A DNA stretch of 48,319 nucleotides from Specibacter cremeus (GTDB lineage: Bacteria; Actinomycetota; Actinomycetes; Actinomycetales; Micrococcaceae): contig NZ_RWKQ01000034.1 of the NCBI RefSeq assembly GCF_003946885.1, positions 239 to 48,557 on the forward strand. Direction: 5' to 3'. Positions 15,531-24,705 of the stretch are shown piece after piece (within the stretch, counting starts at the first letter, position 1; each line of letters begins with the position of its first letter). The notes beneath the pieces are model-generated. The model did not search any database, had not been told where the DNA came from, and saw only the letters and a list, made by a program, of their open reading frames with translations. The position numbers and the translations under genes were made by a program.

Positions 15531-16868
15531 GTGAACACTGGCGATACCGCGTGGGTCCTCGTCTCGGCAGCCCTGGTGCTGCTGATGACGCCGGGCTTGG
15601 CATTCTTCTACGGCGGCATGACGCGCGCCAAGGGCGTGCTCAACATGATGATGATGAGCTTCGGCGCCATCGCCGTCGTCGGCACCCTCTGGGTGTTGTT
15701 CGGCTACTCCATGTCGTTCGGCCGCGACACCGGCGGCGGGATCATCGGCAACCCGTTCCAGCATTTCGGCCTGCAGGGCCTGCTCAGCACCACCACCAAC
15801 GTCCCGCTCGTGGGCACCATCCCGGAGATCGTGTTCGTCGGTTTCCAGGGCGTGTTCGCGATCATCACGGTCGCCCTGATCACCGGAGCCATCGCCGACC
15901 GGGCCAAGTTCGGCGCCTGGCTCGTGTTCGCCGCCATCTGGGTCACGGTCGTCTACTTCCCGGTGGCGCACTGGGTGTTCGACTTCAACAAGGACGCCGC
16001 GGGCAACCCGATCGGCGGCTGGATCGGCCAGGGCCTGGGCGTCATCGACTTCGCCGGCGGCACCGCCGTGCACATCAACGCCGGCGCCGCGGCGCTCGCA
16101 CTGGCCCTGATCGTCGGCAAGCGCAAGGGCTTCGGCAAGGACCCGACCCACCGCCCGCACAACCTGCCGTTCGTCATGCTCGGCGCCGGCCTGCTCTGGT
16201 TCGGCTGGTTCGGCTTCAACGCCGGCTCCGCCCTGGGCGCCAACGCCGTGGCCGGGTACGCCTGGATCAACACGCTGGCCGCCCCCTGCGCCGCGACGCT
16301 CGGCTGGCTGCTGGTCGAGCGGCTGCGTGACGGCCACGCGACCAGCCTCGGTGCCGCGTCCGGCGCCGTCGCGGGCCTGGTCGCCATCACCCCGGCCTGT
16401 TCCGCCATCACCCCGATGTGGTCGCTCGTGCTCGGCCTGCTGGCCGGTGTCGTTTGCGCCCTCGCCGTCGGGCTGAAGTACCGCCTCGGCTTCGACGACT
16501 CGCTGGACGTCGTCGGCGTCCACCTGGTCGGCGGCCTGTTCGGCACGCTGTTCATCGGCCTCGCCGCGGACCCGGGTTCCCCGGCGGCCGGCAGCGGCCT
16601 GTTCTCCGGCGGCGGGCTGGAACTGCTGGGCAAGCAGGCGATCGGCGCGTTCGCCGTCATGATCTACTCGTTCGTCATCGCCTACGCCATTGGCTGGGTC
16701 GTCAACAAGACCATGGGCTTCCGGATCTCCAGCGACCACGAGGCCGCCGGCATCGACGTCTCGCTGCACGCCGAGACCGCCTACGACTTCGGCGGCCGCT
16801 CCTCGGGCGCCTTCCACCCGTCCCCGCTGCCGGTCCCGGCACCCCAGCCCGAGAAGGTTGACGCATGA
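15531..16868 (+). CDS. amtB: Ammonium transporter AmtB
   Basis: A 445-residue ammonium channel of the Amt/Rh family with about 11 transmembrane segments. Family signatures seen are FFYGGMTRAKGVLNMMMMS, DFAGGTAVHINAG (first pore histidine) and DVVGVHLVGGLFGT (second pore histidine). It takes up ammonium when nitrogen is scarce. GTG 15531 is chosen because GAAAGG lies eight bases upstream; an in-frame GTG 36 bases earlier lacks a ribosome site. The last bases (ATGA) overlap the start of glnK, so the channel and its regulator are translationally coupled. The cytoplasmic tail (about 395-445) is long and Pro-rich. Confidence 0.96.
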   Translation: MNTGDTAWVLVSAALVLLMTPGLAFFYGGMTRAKGVLNMMMMSFGAIAVVGTLWVLFGYSMSFGRDTGGGIIGNPFQHFGLQGLLSTTTNVPLVGTIPEIVFVGFQGVFAIITVALITGAIADRAKFGAWLVFAAIWVTVVYFPVAHWVFDFNKDAAGNPIGGWIGQGLGVIDFAGGTAVHINAGAAALALALIVGKRKGFGKDPTHRPHNLPFVMLGAGLLWFGWFGFNAGSALGANAVAGYAWINTLAAPCAATLGWLLVERLRDGHATSLGAASGAVAGLVAITPACSAITPMWSLVLGLLAGVVCALAVGLKYRLGFDDSLDVVGVHLVGGLFGTLFIGLAADPGSPAAGSGLFSGGGLELLGKQAIGAFAVMIYSFVIAYAIGWVVNKTMGFRISSDHEAAGIDVSLHAETAYDFGGRSSGAFHPSPLPVPAPQPEKVDA

Positions 16869-17203
16869 AGCTCCTGACAGCCATCATCCGCCCGGAATTG
16901 CTGGACCCGGTGCGTGCCGGCCTGGAGAGCTTCGGCGTCCAGGGCCTGACCGTCAGCAGCGCGCACGGTTACGGCCGCCAGCGCGGGCACACGGAAATCT
17001 ACCGCGGCGCCGAGTACACGGTCGACCTGCACCCGAAGATCCGCATCGAGGTGCTGGCCACCGACGACCAGGCGTGGGACCTCATGGACGTCATCGTCGC
17101 CACGTCGAACACGGGCCGCGCCGGCGACGGCAAGGTCTGGATGGTCGAGGTCTACGAGGCCGTCCGGGTCCGCACCGGCGAGCGGGGCGCCGCCGCGGTG
17201 TGA
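16865..17203 (+). CDS. glnK: PII nitrogen regulatory protein GlnK
   Basis: A 112-residue PII signal protein. It senses 2-oxoglutarate and ATP/ADP and plugs AmtB when nitrogen is ample. The T-loop GRQRGHTEIYRGAEYTVD carries Tyr51, the residue modified in actinobacteria by the adenylyltransferase GlnD. Gln39 and the B-loop TGRAGDGK are present. It starts on the ATGA overlap with amtB and is followed five bases later by a terminator. No glnD follows, although amtB-glnK-glnD is a common order in other actinobacteria. Confidence 0.96.
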   Translation: MKLLTAIIRPELLDPVRAGLESFGVQGLTVSSAHGYGRQRGHTEIYRGAEYTVDLHPKIRIEVLATDDQAWDLMDVIVATSNTGRAGDGKVWMVEVYEAVRVRTGERGAAAV

Positions 17204-17207
17204 CGCA

Positions 17208-17247
17208 CCTGCCGCCGTCGTACGTCAACAAGTACGACGGCGGCAGG
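17208..17247. terminator. Bidirectional terminator between glnK and zwf
   Basis: Perfect 16-base arms CCTGCCGCCGTCGTAC (17208-17223) and GTACGACGGCGGCAGG (17232-17247) flank an eight-base loop. CGCTTTTGCG follows. It lies between the convergent glnK and zwf genes. Confidence 0.9.
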
Positions 17248-17260
17248 CGCTTTTGCGCCG

Positions 17261-18802
17261 TCAACCATCGGCGCGCTGTTTATCCCCGGCGCTCCGAGGA
17301 CGGCTCGAGCGCCAGTCGGCGGGGCCGTCGCTGCCGGCGGCGTACTCCTCCAGCGGCACCGTGCCGGCACGCCAGGCGGCGAACGCCGGTTCGACGATCC
17401 GCCAGCATTCCTCGGCGGTGTCGGCGCGCACGGACAGCAGCGGGTCGCCGGCCAGCACCGAGTCGAGCACCTCCCCGTAGGGAAGCAGCGGGTCGCTGGC
17501 CAGTTCGGTCTCGAGCCGGACCCGGTCCAGCTCGAACAGGTTCCCGGGGCCGTTGACGTCCAGGTCGAGTGTCAGGTTCTCCGGGCCGAAGCCGATGTGC
17601 AGCCGGGTGGGGGCGTCGACGCCGCGGAAGCCGTCGGGCAGGTGCGGGACCGGCTTGTACGTGATGACGGCCTCCTTGCGGTTGCGGCCCAGCGCCTTGC
17701 CGGAGCGCAGCAAGAACGGCACGCCGGCCCAGCGCCAGTTCTTCACCCGGATCTCGACCTCGGCCAGGGTCTCGGTGTTGTTGGCCGGGTCCACGCCGGC
17801 CTCGGCCGTGTAGTCGGGCACCGGCCGGTCCCCGATGGCCCCGGCCGTGTAGCGGGCGCGCCGGGTGCTGCGGGCGAAGTGGTTGTCGATGGAGCTGGCC
17901 CGCAGCACGGCCGCGATGCCGTCCCGCACATCCCGTTCGTCCAGCGAGGCGGGGGCCTCCATGGCGATGATGGCCATGATCTGCAACAGGTGGCTCTGGA
18001 TCATGTCGCGGCCGGCGCCGGCATGATCGTAGTAGCGGGCCCGGTTCTCGAGCGTGAGGTCCTCGTCGAAGATGATCTCCACCTTCGCAATGTGTTCGGC
18101 GTTCCACAGCGGCTCCAACAGCCGGTTGGCGAACCGCAGGCCGACGATGTTGAACACGGTGGACTTGCCCAGGAAGTGGTCCACGCGGTGGATGTGGTCC
18201 TCCGGGACCAGCCCGGCAAGCGTTGCGTTGAGCCGGGCCGCCGATTCGGCACCCGAACCGAACGGCTTCTCCATCACCAGGCGGGTGCCTTCGGGCAGGT
18301 CACCCGCGGTGAGTGCCTCGCAGGCGGCCTGGCTGACGGCCGGCGGCAGCGCGAAGTACACGGCCACGGGGGCCTGCAGGGTCTTGAGGAGCCGGCCCAG
18401 TTCGCCCGGCGCCGTCACGTCCAGCCGGTGGTATGTGCTGGCGTCCTTGACCCGGGCCAGCTCGGCGCTTCCTTCGGCGGTGCTTCCTTCGGCGGTGCTG
18501 CCTTCATCGGCGCCGGCGAAGCTGTCGTCGAGGCGCTGCCGCCAGCGTTCGGCCGTCCAGTCGTCGCTGCCGGCCCCGACCAATTCCAGCCTCGGCGCCC
18601 GGCCGGCGGCGATGAGCCGCCCGACCCCGGGCAGCAGCAGCCGGCCGGTCAGGTCGCCCGAGGCGCCGAGGACCAGCAGTGTGCGGACCTGGTGGCGTGC
18701 GGAACGATGCCCGTGGCGTCGCCCGTTCGGGTGCGTTGGGTGATGCGTGTCTGAGTCTGGCGAGGGATGTTCCGCCGCGGGGTTCTCGGTGCTCTGGGTC
18801 AC
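17261..18802 (-). CDS. zwf: Glucose-6-phosphate dehydrogenase
   Basis: A 513-residue NADP-dependent glucose-6-phosphate dehydrogenase, the entry to the oxidative pentose phosphate pathway. The NADP-binding motif is GASGDLTGRLLLPG near residue 40, the substrate/active-site motif is IHRVDHFLGKSTVFNI, and the family region DLTLENRARYYDHAGAGRD follows. GTG 18802 is chosen by a -10-like CATGCT exactly six bases upstream and by the expected length; the first 35 residues are His/Pro-rich and not conserved. A 15-base tandem repeat (18472-18501) encodes a GSTAE repeat in a surface loop. It stands alone, not in a tkt-tal-zwf-opcA cluster, so it may be a second paralogue or a specialised relative. Confidence 0.85.
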   Translation of the reverse strand: MTQSTENPAAEHPSPDSDTHHPTHPNGRRHGHRSARHQVRTLLVLGASGDLTGRLLLPGVGRLIAAGRAPRLELVGAGSDDWTAERWRQRLDDSFAGADEGSTAEGSTAEGSAELARVKDASTYHRLDVTAPGELGRLLKTLQAPVAVYFALPPAVSQAACEALTAGDLPEGTRLVMEKPFGSGAESAARLNATLAGLVPEDHIHRVDHFLGKSTVFNIVGLRFANRLLEPLWNAEHIAKVEIIFDEDLTLENRARYYDHAGAGRDMIQSHLLQIMAIIAMEAPASLDERDVRDGIAAVLRASSIDNHFARSTRRARYTAGAIGDRPVPDYTAEAGVDPANNTETLAEVEIRVKNWRWAGVPFLLRSGKALGRNRKEAVITYKPVPHLPDGFRGVDAPTRLHIGFGPENLTLDLDVNGPGNLFELDRVRLETELASDPLLPYGEVLDSVLAGDPLLSVRADTAEECWRIVEPAFAAWRAGTVPLEEYAAGSDGPADWRSSRPRSAGDKQRADG

Positions 18803-19110
18803 GTTCCCAGCATGCCATGACGGGCCGCGAATGTCTGGCCTGCGGCGGCCCAGGGACGGATCTGCGGCCGGGGACCGAAAAAGGGCGGCCGGGGCGCTGA
18901 CGGGCCGCAAATCAATGGCACCATCGGGCCGCTCCAGTTGGTACCCTTGATAGTTGAGTCCTACGGGAAAGGGAGCGGGTCGGCACGTGCGGCCGCCCGC
19001 CGTTCTCATCCTGCAATTCGATAGCCGTGCCCGCCGTCGCGGATCCGCCCAGTCCCGGGCGGGTTCGCGCGGGCTGCGGTGATTCCACGACTGAAAGAAG
19101 CACACGGCAC
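18803..19110 (+). promoter_or_regulatory. Divergent zwf/ffh gap with long ffh leader
   Basis: This 308-base gap holds no convincing gene. A possible ffh -10 is TACCCT at 18942-18947, giving a leader of about 160 bases. The leader contains a small hairpin (CCGCCC/GGGCGG near 19047-19064). GAAAGAAG at 19093-19100 is the ribosome site for ffh. I found no match to the conserved 4.5S RNA loop (GGAAGG/AGCAG type). Confidence 0.35.
18809..18814 (-). promoter_or_regulatory. Putative -10 for leaderless zwf mRNA
   Basis: On the minus strand CATGCT is followed by GGGAAC and then GTG 18802, the same six-base spacing seen at other starts here. Confidence 0.45.
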
Positions 19111-20688
19111 GTGTTCAATTCGCTATCCGACCGGCTGACAGCAACCTTCAAGAACCTGCGCGGCAAGGGCCGGCTCAGCGAGGCCGACGTCGACGCCACG
19201 GTCCGGGAGATTCGCCGCGCCCTCCTCGACGCCGACGTGGCCGTGCCGGTGGTGCGCGAATTCACCGGCAAGGTCCGTGAACGTGCCCTGGGCGCCGGGG
19301 TCAATGCGGCGCTTAACCCGGCGCAGCAGATCGTCAAGATCGTCAACGAGGAACTCGTCGCCATCCTGGGCGGGGAGACGCGGCGGATCCATCTGGCCAA
19401 GAACCCGCCGACCGTCATCATGCTGGCCGGCCTGCAGGGCGCCGGCAAGACGACGCTCGGTGGCAAGCTGGCCAAGTGGCTCAAGAGCCAGGGGCACAGC
19501 CCGCTGCTCGTCGCCGCGGACTTGCAACGCCCCAACGCGGTCAAGCAACTCCAGGTCAACGGCGAGCGCGCCGGAGTGCCCGTCTTCGCCCCGCACCCGG
19601 GCGTCTCGAGCGAGTTCGAGGCCGCCACCGGCGACCCGGTCGCCGTCGCCCGGGCCGGCGTCGCGGAGGCGAAGGCAAAGCTGTACGACGTTGTCATCGT
19701 CGACACGGCCGGGCGCCTTGGCATCGACGCCGAGATGATGGCGCAGGCCGCGAACATCCGCGCCGCCATCACCCCTGACGAGGTCCTGTTCGTCGTCGAC
19801 GCCATGATCGGCCAGGACGCCGTCACCACGGCGCAGGCGTTCAACGAGGGCGTGAACTTCACCGGTGTGGTGCTCGCCAAGCTCGACGGCGACGCCCGCG
19901 GCGGTGCGGCCCTCTCGGTGGCATCCGTGACCGGCAAGCCGGTGATGTTCGCCTCCACCGGTGAAAGCCTGGACGACTTCGAGCTGTTCCACCCGGACCG
20001 GATGGCCAGCCGCATCCTCGACATGGGTGACGTCCTGACCCTGATCGAGCAGGCGGAAAAGAACTGGGACCGGGCCGAGGCCGAACGGATGGCGCAGAAG
20101 TTCGCCGACCAGGAGGACTTCACCCTCGACGACTTCCTCGCCCAGATGCAGCAGATCCGCAAAATGGGCTCCATGAAGAAGATGCTCATGATGATGCCGG
20201 GCGCCGCGAACATCCGCCAGCAGCTGGAGAACTTCGACGAACGCGAGATCGACCGGGTCGAGGCGATCGTGCGGTCCATGACCCCGCATGAGCGCGTGGC
20301 CCCGAAGATCATCAACGGATCCCGCCGCGCCCGCATCGCCAGGGGGTCCGGCGTGCACGTCTCCGAGGTCAACGGCCTGCTGGAGCGTTTTGGCCAGGCG
20401 CAGAAGATGATGAAGAAGATGGCCCAGGGCGGCGGCATCCCCGGCATGCCGGGGATCGCCGGGCCGGGCGGCTTCGGCGGCGCGCGCAAGGGCAAGAAGG
20501 TCGTCAAGAAGAAGGCCCGCTCCGGCAACCCGGCGAAGGCGGCGCAGGAGGCCCGCGAGGCGGCCGAGCGCCGGGCGAACGCCGGGCGGTCACTTCCCAC
20601 GGGCGCCGCCTTCGGCGCGGGGACCGAGGAATTCGACCCGGCGGCGCTGAACCTGCCCAAGGGATTCGATAAGTTTTTGGGTAAGTAA
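19111..20688 (+). CDS. ffh: Signal recognition particle protein Ffh
   Basis: A 525-residue SRP54 GTPase that binds signal peptides and 4.5S RNA and delivers nascent membrane proteins to FtsY. The N domain begins MFNSLSDRLTATFKNLRGKG. The G domain has GLQGAGKTTLGGK near 108-120, DTAGRLGIDAEM and AKLDGDARGG. The Met-rich M domain (about 330-470) has MKKMLMMMPGA, RRARIARGSG and MMKKMAQGGGIPGMPG. A Lys/Ala-rich tail follows. GTG 19111 matches the usual N-terminus and has a ribosome site; an in-frame start 84 bases upstream would add unconserved residues. Confidence 0.97.
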   Translation: MFNSLSDRLTATFKNLRGKGRLSEADVDATVREIRRALLDADVAVPVVREFTGKVRERALGAGVNAALNPAQQIVKIVNEELVAILGGETRRIHLAKNPPTVIMLAGLQGAGKTTLGGKLAKWLKSQGHSPLLVAADLQRPNAVKQLQVNGERAGVPVFAPHPGVSSEFEAATGDPVAVARAGVAEAKAKLYDVVIVDTAGRLGIDAEMMAQAANIRAAITPDEVLFVVDAMIGQDAVTTAQAFNEGVNFTGVVLAKLDGDARGGAALSVASVTGKPVMFASTGESLDDFELFHPDRMASRILDMGDVLTLIEQAEKNWDRAEAERMAQKFADQEDFTLDDFLAQMQQIRKMGSMKKMLMMMPGAANIRQQLENFDEREIDRVEAIVRSMTPHERVAPKIINGSRRARIARGSGVHVSEVNGLLERFGQAQKMMKKMAQGGGIPGMPGIAGPGGFGGARKGKKVVKKKARSGNPAKAAQEAREAAERRANAGRSLPTGAAFGAGTEEFDPAALNLPKGFDKFLGK

Positions 20689-20824
20689 GCGCTAACTCGG
20701 TTTCAATATCCGTTTCCCAGAAAGTTCCCAGCCATCCGGCCTGCCTTGGGTCTAGACTGCTCGTGAAGCGTCCATGTGGACCAAACCGATCCACCGCAGT
20801 GTGCGCTTTGCCAGGAGGCGCATG

Positions 20825-22690
20825 ATGAATTATTTGCGAACTCGTGGGGGGAACCGGAAGCGGATCTTCCCGGTTGTAGGAAGCGTTGCAGTGATCTTGT
20901 TGGCCCTGACGGCATGTTCGGGGACCGGCTCCGGAAACAACACCGCCGCCTCGGCGAACGCGCCGGGCAAGGCGACAAACACGGCCACGTTTGCGGAACC
21001 GCCGAATACCGTGCCGAACTGGATTTGGCCGTTTGCACCAATCGCGGATTTCTCCGTATCGAACATTTCCGATTTGCAGTACCTGATGTTCCGCCCGCTG
21101 TACTGGTTTGGCGACCAGGGCAAGGCGCAGGTTAACGATTCGTTGAGCCTGGCCGCGGAACCGGTTTACAGCAACGGCGGCAAGACCGTCACCATCAAGC
21201 TCAAGCCATACAACTGGTCCAATGGCACGCCGGTCAGCTCGACCGACGTGATGTTCTGGTACAACATGGCCAAGGCCGAGAAGACCAACTACGCCGCCTA
21301 CGTGCCCGGGCAATTCCCGGACAATGTGGTCTCGGCGTCGGCCCCCGATGCGCAGACTGTCGTGTTCAACACGGATAAGGCCTACAGCGAGCAGTGGTTC
21401 CTGTACAACCAGCTCGGGCAGATCACCCCGATGCCCGCGGCGTGGGACATGACCGCGGCGAACACCAAGGGCGATTGCGCGACGAACCAGTCCGGCTGCG
21501 CGGCCGTGTACAAGTACCTGATCTCCCAGTCGAAGGACCTGCCCACGTACGCCACCAACCCGCTGTGGCAGGTGGTTGACGGACCGTGGACGCTGAAGTC
21601 GTTCAGCTCCGACGGGCACATCACGTTCGTGCCGAACACCAAGTACTCGGGACCGGTGAAGGCGTCGCTGAAGGAGTTCAAGGAGGTTCCGTTCACCACG
21701 GACGACGCGGAGTTCAACGTCCTGCGCGGTGGCAGCACCCTTGATGTCGGCTACCTGCCCACCCAGGACCTGAGCGCTCCGCGTCCGGAAAACACGACAC
21801 CTGACCAGCCCGGGCCCAACCCGTTGAGCAAGAACTACACCTTGGCGCCGTGGAACCTGTACGGCATCAACTACTTCCCGATCAACTACAACAACCCGAC
21901 GGTTGGGCCGATCTTCAAGCAGCTGTACTTCCGCCAGGCGTTCCAGTCCGTGGTTGACCAGCCGGCCATCCTGAAGTCCGCGGCGAAGAACTACGGCTTC
22001 CAGACCACCGGCCCGGTGCCGTTGTTCCCGGACAGCCCGTTGATCTCGCAAGTCGAGAAGAACAACCCGTACCCGTTCAACATCGACGCGGCCAAGAAGG
22101 ACCTGACCGACAACGGCTGGACCGTCACCGCCGGTAGCGCGGCCACCTGCTCGAAGCCGGGAACGGCTGCGGGCGATTGCGGCGCCGGGATCACGGCCGG
22201 GCAGAAGCTGGAGTTCACGCTGCAGTACGCCAGCGGCCAGCAGACCATCACCACGGCCATGGAGTCGCTGAAGTCCAACGCGGGCCAGGCCGGCATCGTG
22301 CTGAACCTCGTCCCGGCGCCGTTCAACACGGTCACCGGTACCGCGGTCCCGTGCTCCGGCAAGACCTGCACGTGGCAGATGGGCAACTGGGGTGGCGGCT
22401 GGGTCTACGCACCCGACTACTACCCGACCGGCGAGACGCTGTTCCAGACCGGAGCAGGTTCCAATAGCGGCAGCTACTCGAACCCCGCCATGGACAAGCT
22501 GATCGCGGACTCGACAACGCAAAGCGGCACCGCTGTGATGCAGGCGTACGAGGACGCGCTGGCAAAGGACGTTCCTGTCATCTGGCAGCCGAACTACACC
22601 TACAGCCTGACCATGGTCGCGAACGCGCTGCAGGGCGCCACCCCGCAGAACCCGTACGCGAACATCAACCCCGAGGCCTGGCACTACTGA
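20825..22690 (+). CDS. Peptide ABC transporter substrate-binding lipoprotein
   Basis: A 621-residue family-5 (OppA/DppA) solute-binding lipoprotein. It would bind oligopeptides or dipeptides outside the membrane and hand them to the permeases encoded next. The signal peptide is RKRIFPVVGSVAVILLALTAC, with lipid-modified Cys31 in an LTAC lipobox. Family features are PLYWFGDQGKAQVNDSLS, VDGPWTLKSFSSDGHITFV and FRQAFQSVVDQPAI. ATG 20825 is preferred over the adjacent ATG 20822 because AGGAGG ends six bases before it. A possible promoter, TAGACT at 20753-20758, lies upstream. It is first in an operon with 22774-26979. The substrate cannot be told from sequence. Confidence 0.93.
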   Translation: MNYLRTRGGNRKRIFPVVGSVAVILLALTACSGTGSGNNTAASANAPGKATNTATFAEPPNTVPNWIWPFAPIADFSVSNISDLQYLMFRPLYWFGDQGKAQVNDSLSLAAEPVYSNGGKTVTIKLKPYNWSNGTPVSSTDVMFWYNMAKAEKTNYAAYVPGQFPDNVVSASAPDAQTVVFNTDKAYSEQWFLYNQLGQITPMPAAWDMTAANTKGDCATNQSGCAAVYKYLISQSKDLPTYATNPLWQVVDGPWTLKSFSSDGHITFVPNTKYSGPVKASLKEFKEVPFTTDDAEFNVLRGGSTLDVGYLPTQDLSAPRPENTTPDQPGPNPLSKNYTLAPWNLYGINYFPINYNNPTVGPIFKQLYFRQAFQSVVDQPAILKSAAKNYGFQTTGPVPLFPDSPLISQVEKNNPYPFNIDAAKKDLTDNGWTVTAGSAATCSKPGTAAGDCGAGITAGQKLEFTLQYASGQQTITTAMESLKSNAGQAGIVLNLVPAPFNTVTGTAVPCSGKTCTWQMGNWGGGWVYAPDYYPTGETLFQTGAGSNSGSYSNPAMDKLIADSTTQSGTAVMQAYEDALAKDVPVIWQPNYTYSLTMVANALQGATPQNPYANINPEAWHY

Positions 22691-22735
22691 CAGGTCCCGG
22701 CACGGTGAAGCGCAAGTGAGGAGGCGGCGAAGGAC

Positions 22736-22777
22736 ATGACTTCGCAGAACACGCCGACCGGACGGCCGGCGCCATGA
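22736..22777 (+). CDS. 13-residue leader ORF coupled to the first permease
   Basis: ATG 22736 follows GAGGAGGCGGCGAAGGAC, a strong ribosome site, and encodes MTSQNTPTGRPAP. Its TGA overlaps the permease ATG (ATGA, 22774-22777). The permease itself has no other ribosome site. The peptide is probably a coupling device or the remnant of a longer permease N-terminus. Confidence 0.6.
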   Translation: MTSQNTPTGRPAP

Positions 22778-23718
22778 TCGGCTACATTGTCCGCCGCCTC
22801 CTCCAGGCCGTCCTGGTGGTCCTGGTCGTGACCATCATCGTGTTCATCCTGCTGCACCAGCTGCCCGGTGGCGCGGCACGGGCGATCCTGGGCCCGCGGG
22901 CAACCGCGGCCCAGATCGCCGATTTCAACGCCGCCAACGGCTACGACCAGCCGTTGGTCATCCAGTACTTCCGGCAACTGGGCCAGTGGGTGACCGGGGA
23001 CTTCGGCTTCTCGATCAAGCTGAACCAGTCGGTCGGTTCGCTGCTGGTCCAGCGCATGCCCAAGACCATCATCCTGGGCCTGTTGTCGCTGGTGCTGACG
23101 GTCATTGTGGCGGTGCCGCTGGGCATCTACCAGGCCGTGCACCGCAACAAGTCGTTCGACTACGTGGCGACCGGGCTGTCGTTCATCTTCTATGCGGCGC
23201 CGACGTTCTTCATCGGCATCATCATGATCGAGATCTTCTCCCAGAACCTGGGCTGGTTCCCGCCGGAGGCGCCGCAATCGGACGGCATCGGACCCATTTT
23301 CCAGGAATTCGACGCCATGATCCTGCCCATCGTCACGCTGGCCCTGTTGAGCATCGCCGGGTTTTCCCGGTACATGCGATCGTCCGTGCTGGACAACATC
23401 GACCAGGACTATGTGCGCACGGCCCGGGCCAAGGGTGCCTCGCCGTCGCGGGTGCTGGCGCACCACGTGCTGCGCAACGCGCTGATCCCGATCATCACGC
23501 TGCTCGGCCTGTCCCTGCCGGCACTGTTCGCCGGGGCCCTGATCACCGAATCCATTTTCAACTTTCCCGGCATGGGCCTGCTGTTCTGGCAGGCCGCGCA
23601 GGCGTCCGACTACCCCGTGGAGCTCGGCGTCGTCATCATCACGGCGTTTGCCACGGTGGTCGGGAACCTGCTGGCGGACGTCTCGCTGGCCGTACTCGAT
23701 CCGAGGGTGAAGCTATGA
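22774..23718 (+). CDS. Peptide ABC transporter permease, DppB/OppB type
   Basis: A 314-residue inner-membrane permease with six transmembrane helices. The first begins IGYIVRRLLQAVLVVLVVTIIVF, and the ATPase-contact EAA loop is RTARAKGASPSRVLAHHVLRNAL. It pairs with the permease encoded next to form the peptide channel. The start lies inside the ATGA overlap with the 13-residue leader ORF, and its stop overlaps the ATG of the next permease, so the whole set is translationally coupled. Confidence 0.93.
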   Translation: MIGYIVRRLLQAVLVVLVVTIIVFILLHQLPGGAARAILGPRATAAQIADFNAANGYDQPLVIQYFRQLGQWVTGDFGFSIKLNQSVGSLLVQRMPKTIILGLLSLVLTVIVAVPLGIYQAVHRNKSFDYVATGLSFIFYAAPTFFIGIIMIEIFSQNLGWFPPEAPQSDGIGPIFQEFDAMILPIVTLALLSIAGFSRYMRSSVLDNIDQDYVRTARAKGASPSRVLAHHVLRNALIPIITLLGLSLPALFAGALITESIFNFPGMGLLFWQAAQASDYPVELGVVIITAFATVVGNLLADVSLAVLDPRVKL

Positions 23719-24668
23719 CCATCCGTCCCGGGGAGGGGATTCCAGCCGGGGTCCTCGACGAGGCCCACGGCGAGGGGGCCGCCGTCGCGGTCTCCAGCAC
23801 GGGACTGCCCGTCGGCAAGGCCAAGAGCATGTTCCGGCTCGGCTTCGAGGTGTTCATCCAGAACCGGCTGGCCATCGTGGGGTTCATCGTCCTGGTCCTG
23901 GCCGTGCTGTTCTGTTTCCTGGGCCCGGTGCTGTACCCGACCGACCAGGTGACCGTAAACCTGGAGAACGTCAACCTGCCACCCGGTCCCGGCCATCCGC
24001 TGGGCACCGACCAGACAGGGTACGACCAGTTCGGCCGGCTCATGGTGGGCGGCCAGGTGTCGCTGATGATCGGCTTCGCGGCCGCCATCATCGCCACGAT
24101 CGTCGGAACCATCTGGGGTGCGGTCGCCGGCTTCTTCGGCGGCTGGGTCGACGCGGTCATGATGCGCATCGTCGACGCCATCCTGTCCATCCCGATCCTG
24201 TTCCTGCTCTTGTTCCTGGTCACGATCGTCAAGCCCAGTGTCCCGGTCATGATCTTCGTGCTGGGGCTGACGGCGTGGCTGGTGCCGGCCCGCCTGGTGC
24301 GCGGCGAATCGCTGACCCTGCGCGTGCGCGAATACGTCCAGGCGGTGCGGGTCATGGGCGGCACGTCCTGGCATGCGGTGCTGCGGCACATCATGCCGAA
24401 CGTGATCGGCACCGTGATCGTCAACGCGACGTTCCAGGTGGCCGACGCCATCTTGCTGATCGCCTACCTCGGCTACCTGGGCCTGGGCATCTCCCCGCCG
24501 GCCACCGACTGGGGCGGCATGCTCAGCAACGGCACCGCGTTCGTGTTCACCAACTATTGGTGGCTGATCTACCCTCCGGGGTTCGCGATCATCATCGTCG
24601 TCGTCGCCGTCAACCTGGTCGGGGACGGGCTGCGGGATTCGGTCGAGGTCCGGCTGCAACGGCGCTGA
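23715..24668 (+). CDS. Peptide ABC transporter permease, DppC/OppC type
   Basis: A 317-residue permease with an N-terminal cytoplasmic stretch, the OppC-N motif FRLGFEVFIQNRLAIVGFIV, six predicted helices and the EAA loop RVREYVQAVRVMGGTSWHAV. The family sequence HPLGTDQTGYDQFGRLMVGG follows the first helix. It forms a heterodimer with the preceding permease. ATG 23715 overlaps the previous stop by four bases. Confidence 0.94.
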   Translation: MTIRPGEGIPAGVLDEAHGEGAAVAVSSTGLPVGKAKSMFRLGFEVFIQNRLAIVGFIVLVLAVLFCFLGPVLYPTDQVTVNLENVNLPPGPGHPLGTDQTGYDQFGRLMVGGQVSLMIGFAAAIIATIVGTIWGAVAGFFGGWVDAVMMRIVDAILSIPILFLLLFLVTIVKPSVPVMIFVLGLTAWLVPARLVRGESLTLRVREYVQAVRVMGGTSWHAVLRHIMPNVIGTVIVNATFQVADAILLIAYLGYLGLGISPPATDWGGMLSNGTAFVFTNYWWLIYPPGFAIIIVVVAVNLVGDGLRDSVEVRLQRR

Positions 24669-24705
24669 ACGCCAGCCGCACACCAACGCAGGGAAGGAGA
24701 CCGGC

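Noticed and set aside
15510-16817. A 435-codon minus-strand frame opposite amtB
   Set aside because: It mirrors amtB exactly and has no ribosome site or family motif.
18803-19110. 4.5S SRP RNA gene in front of ffh
   Set aside because: The conserved SRP RNA loop sequence is not present on either strand.
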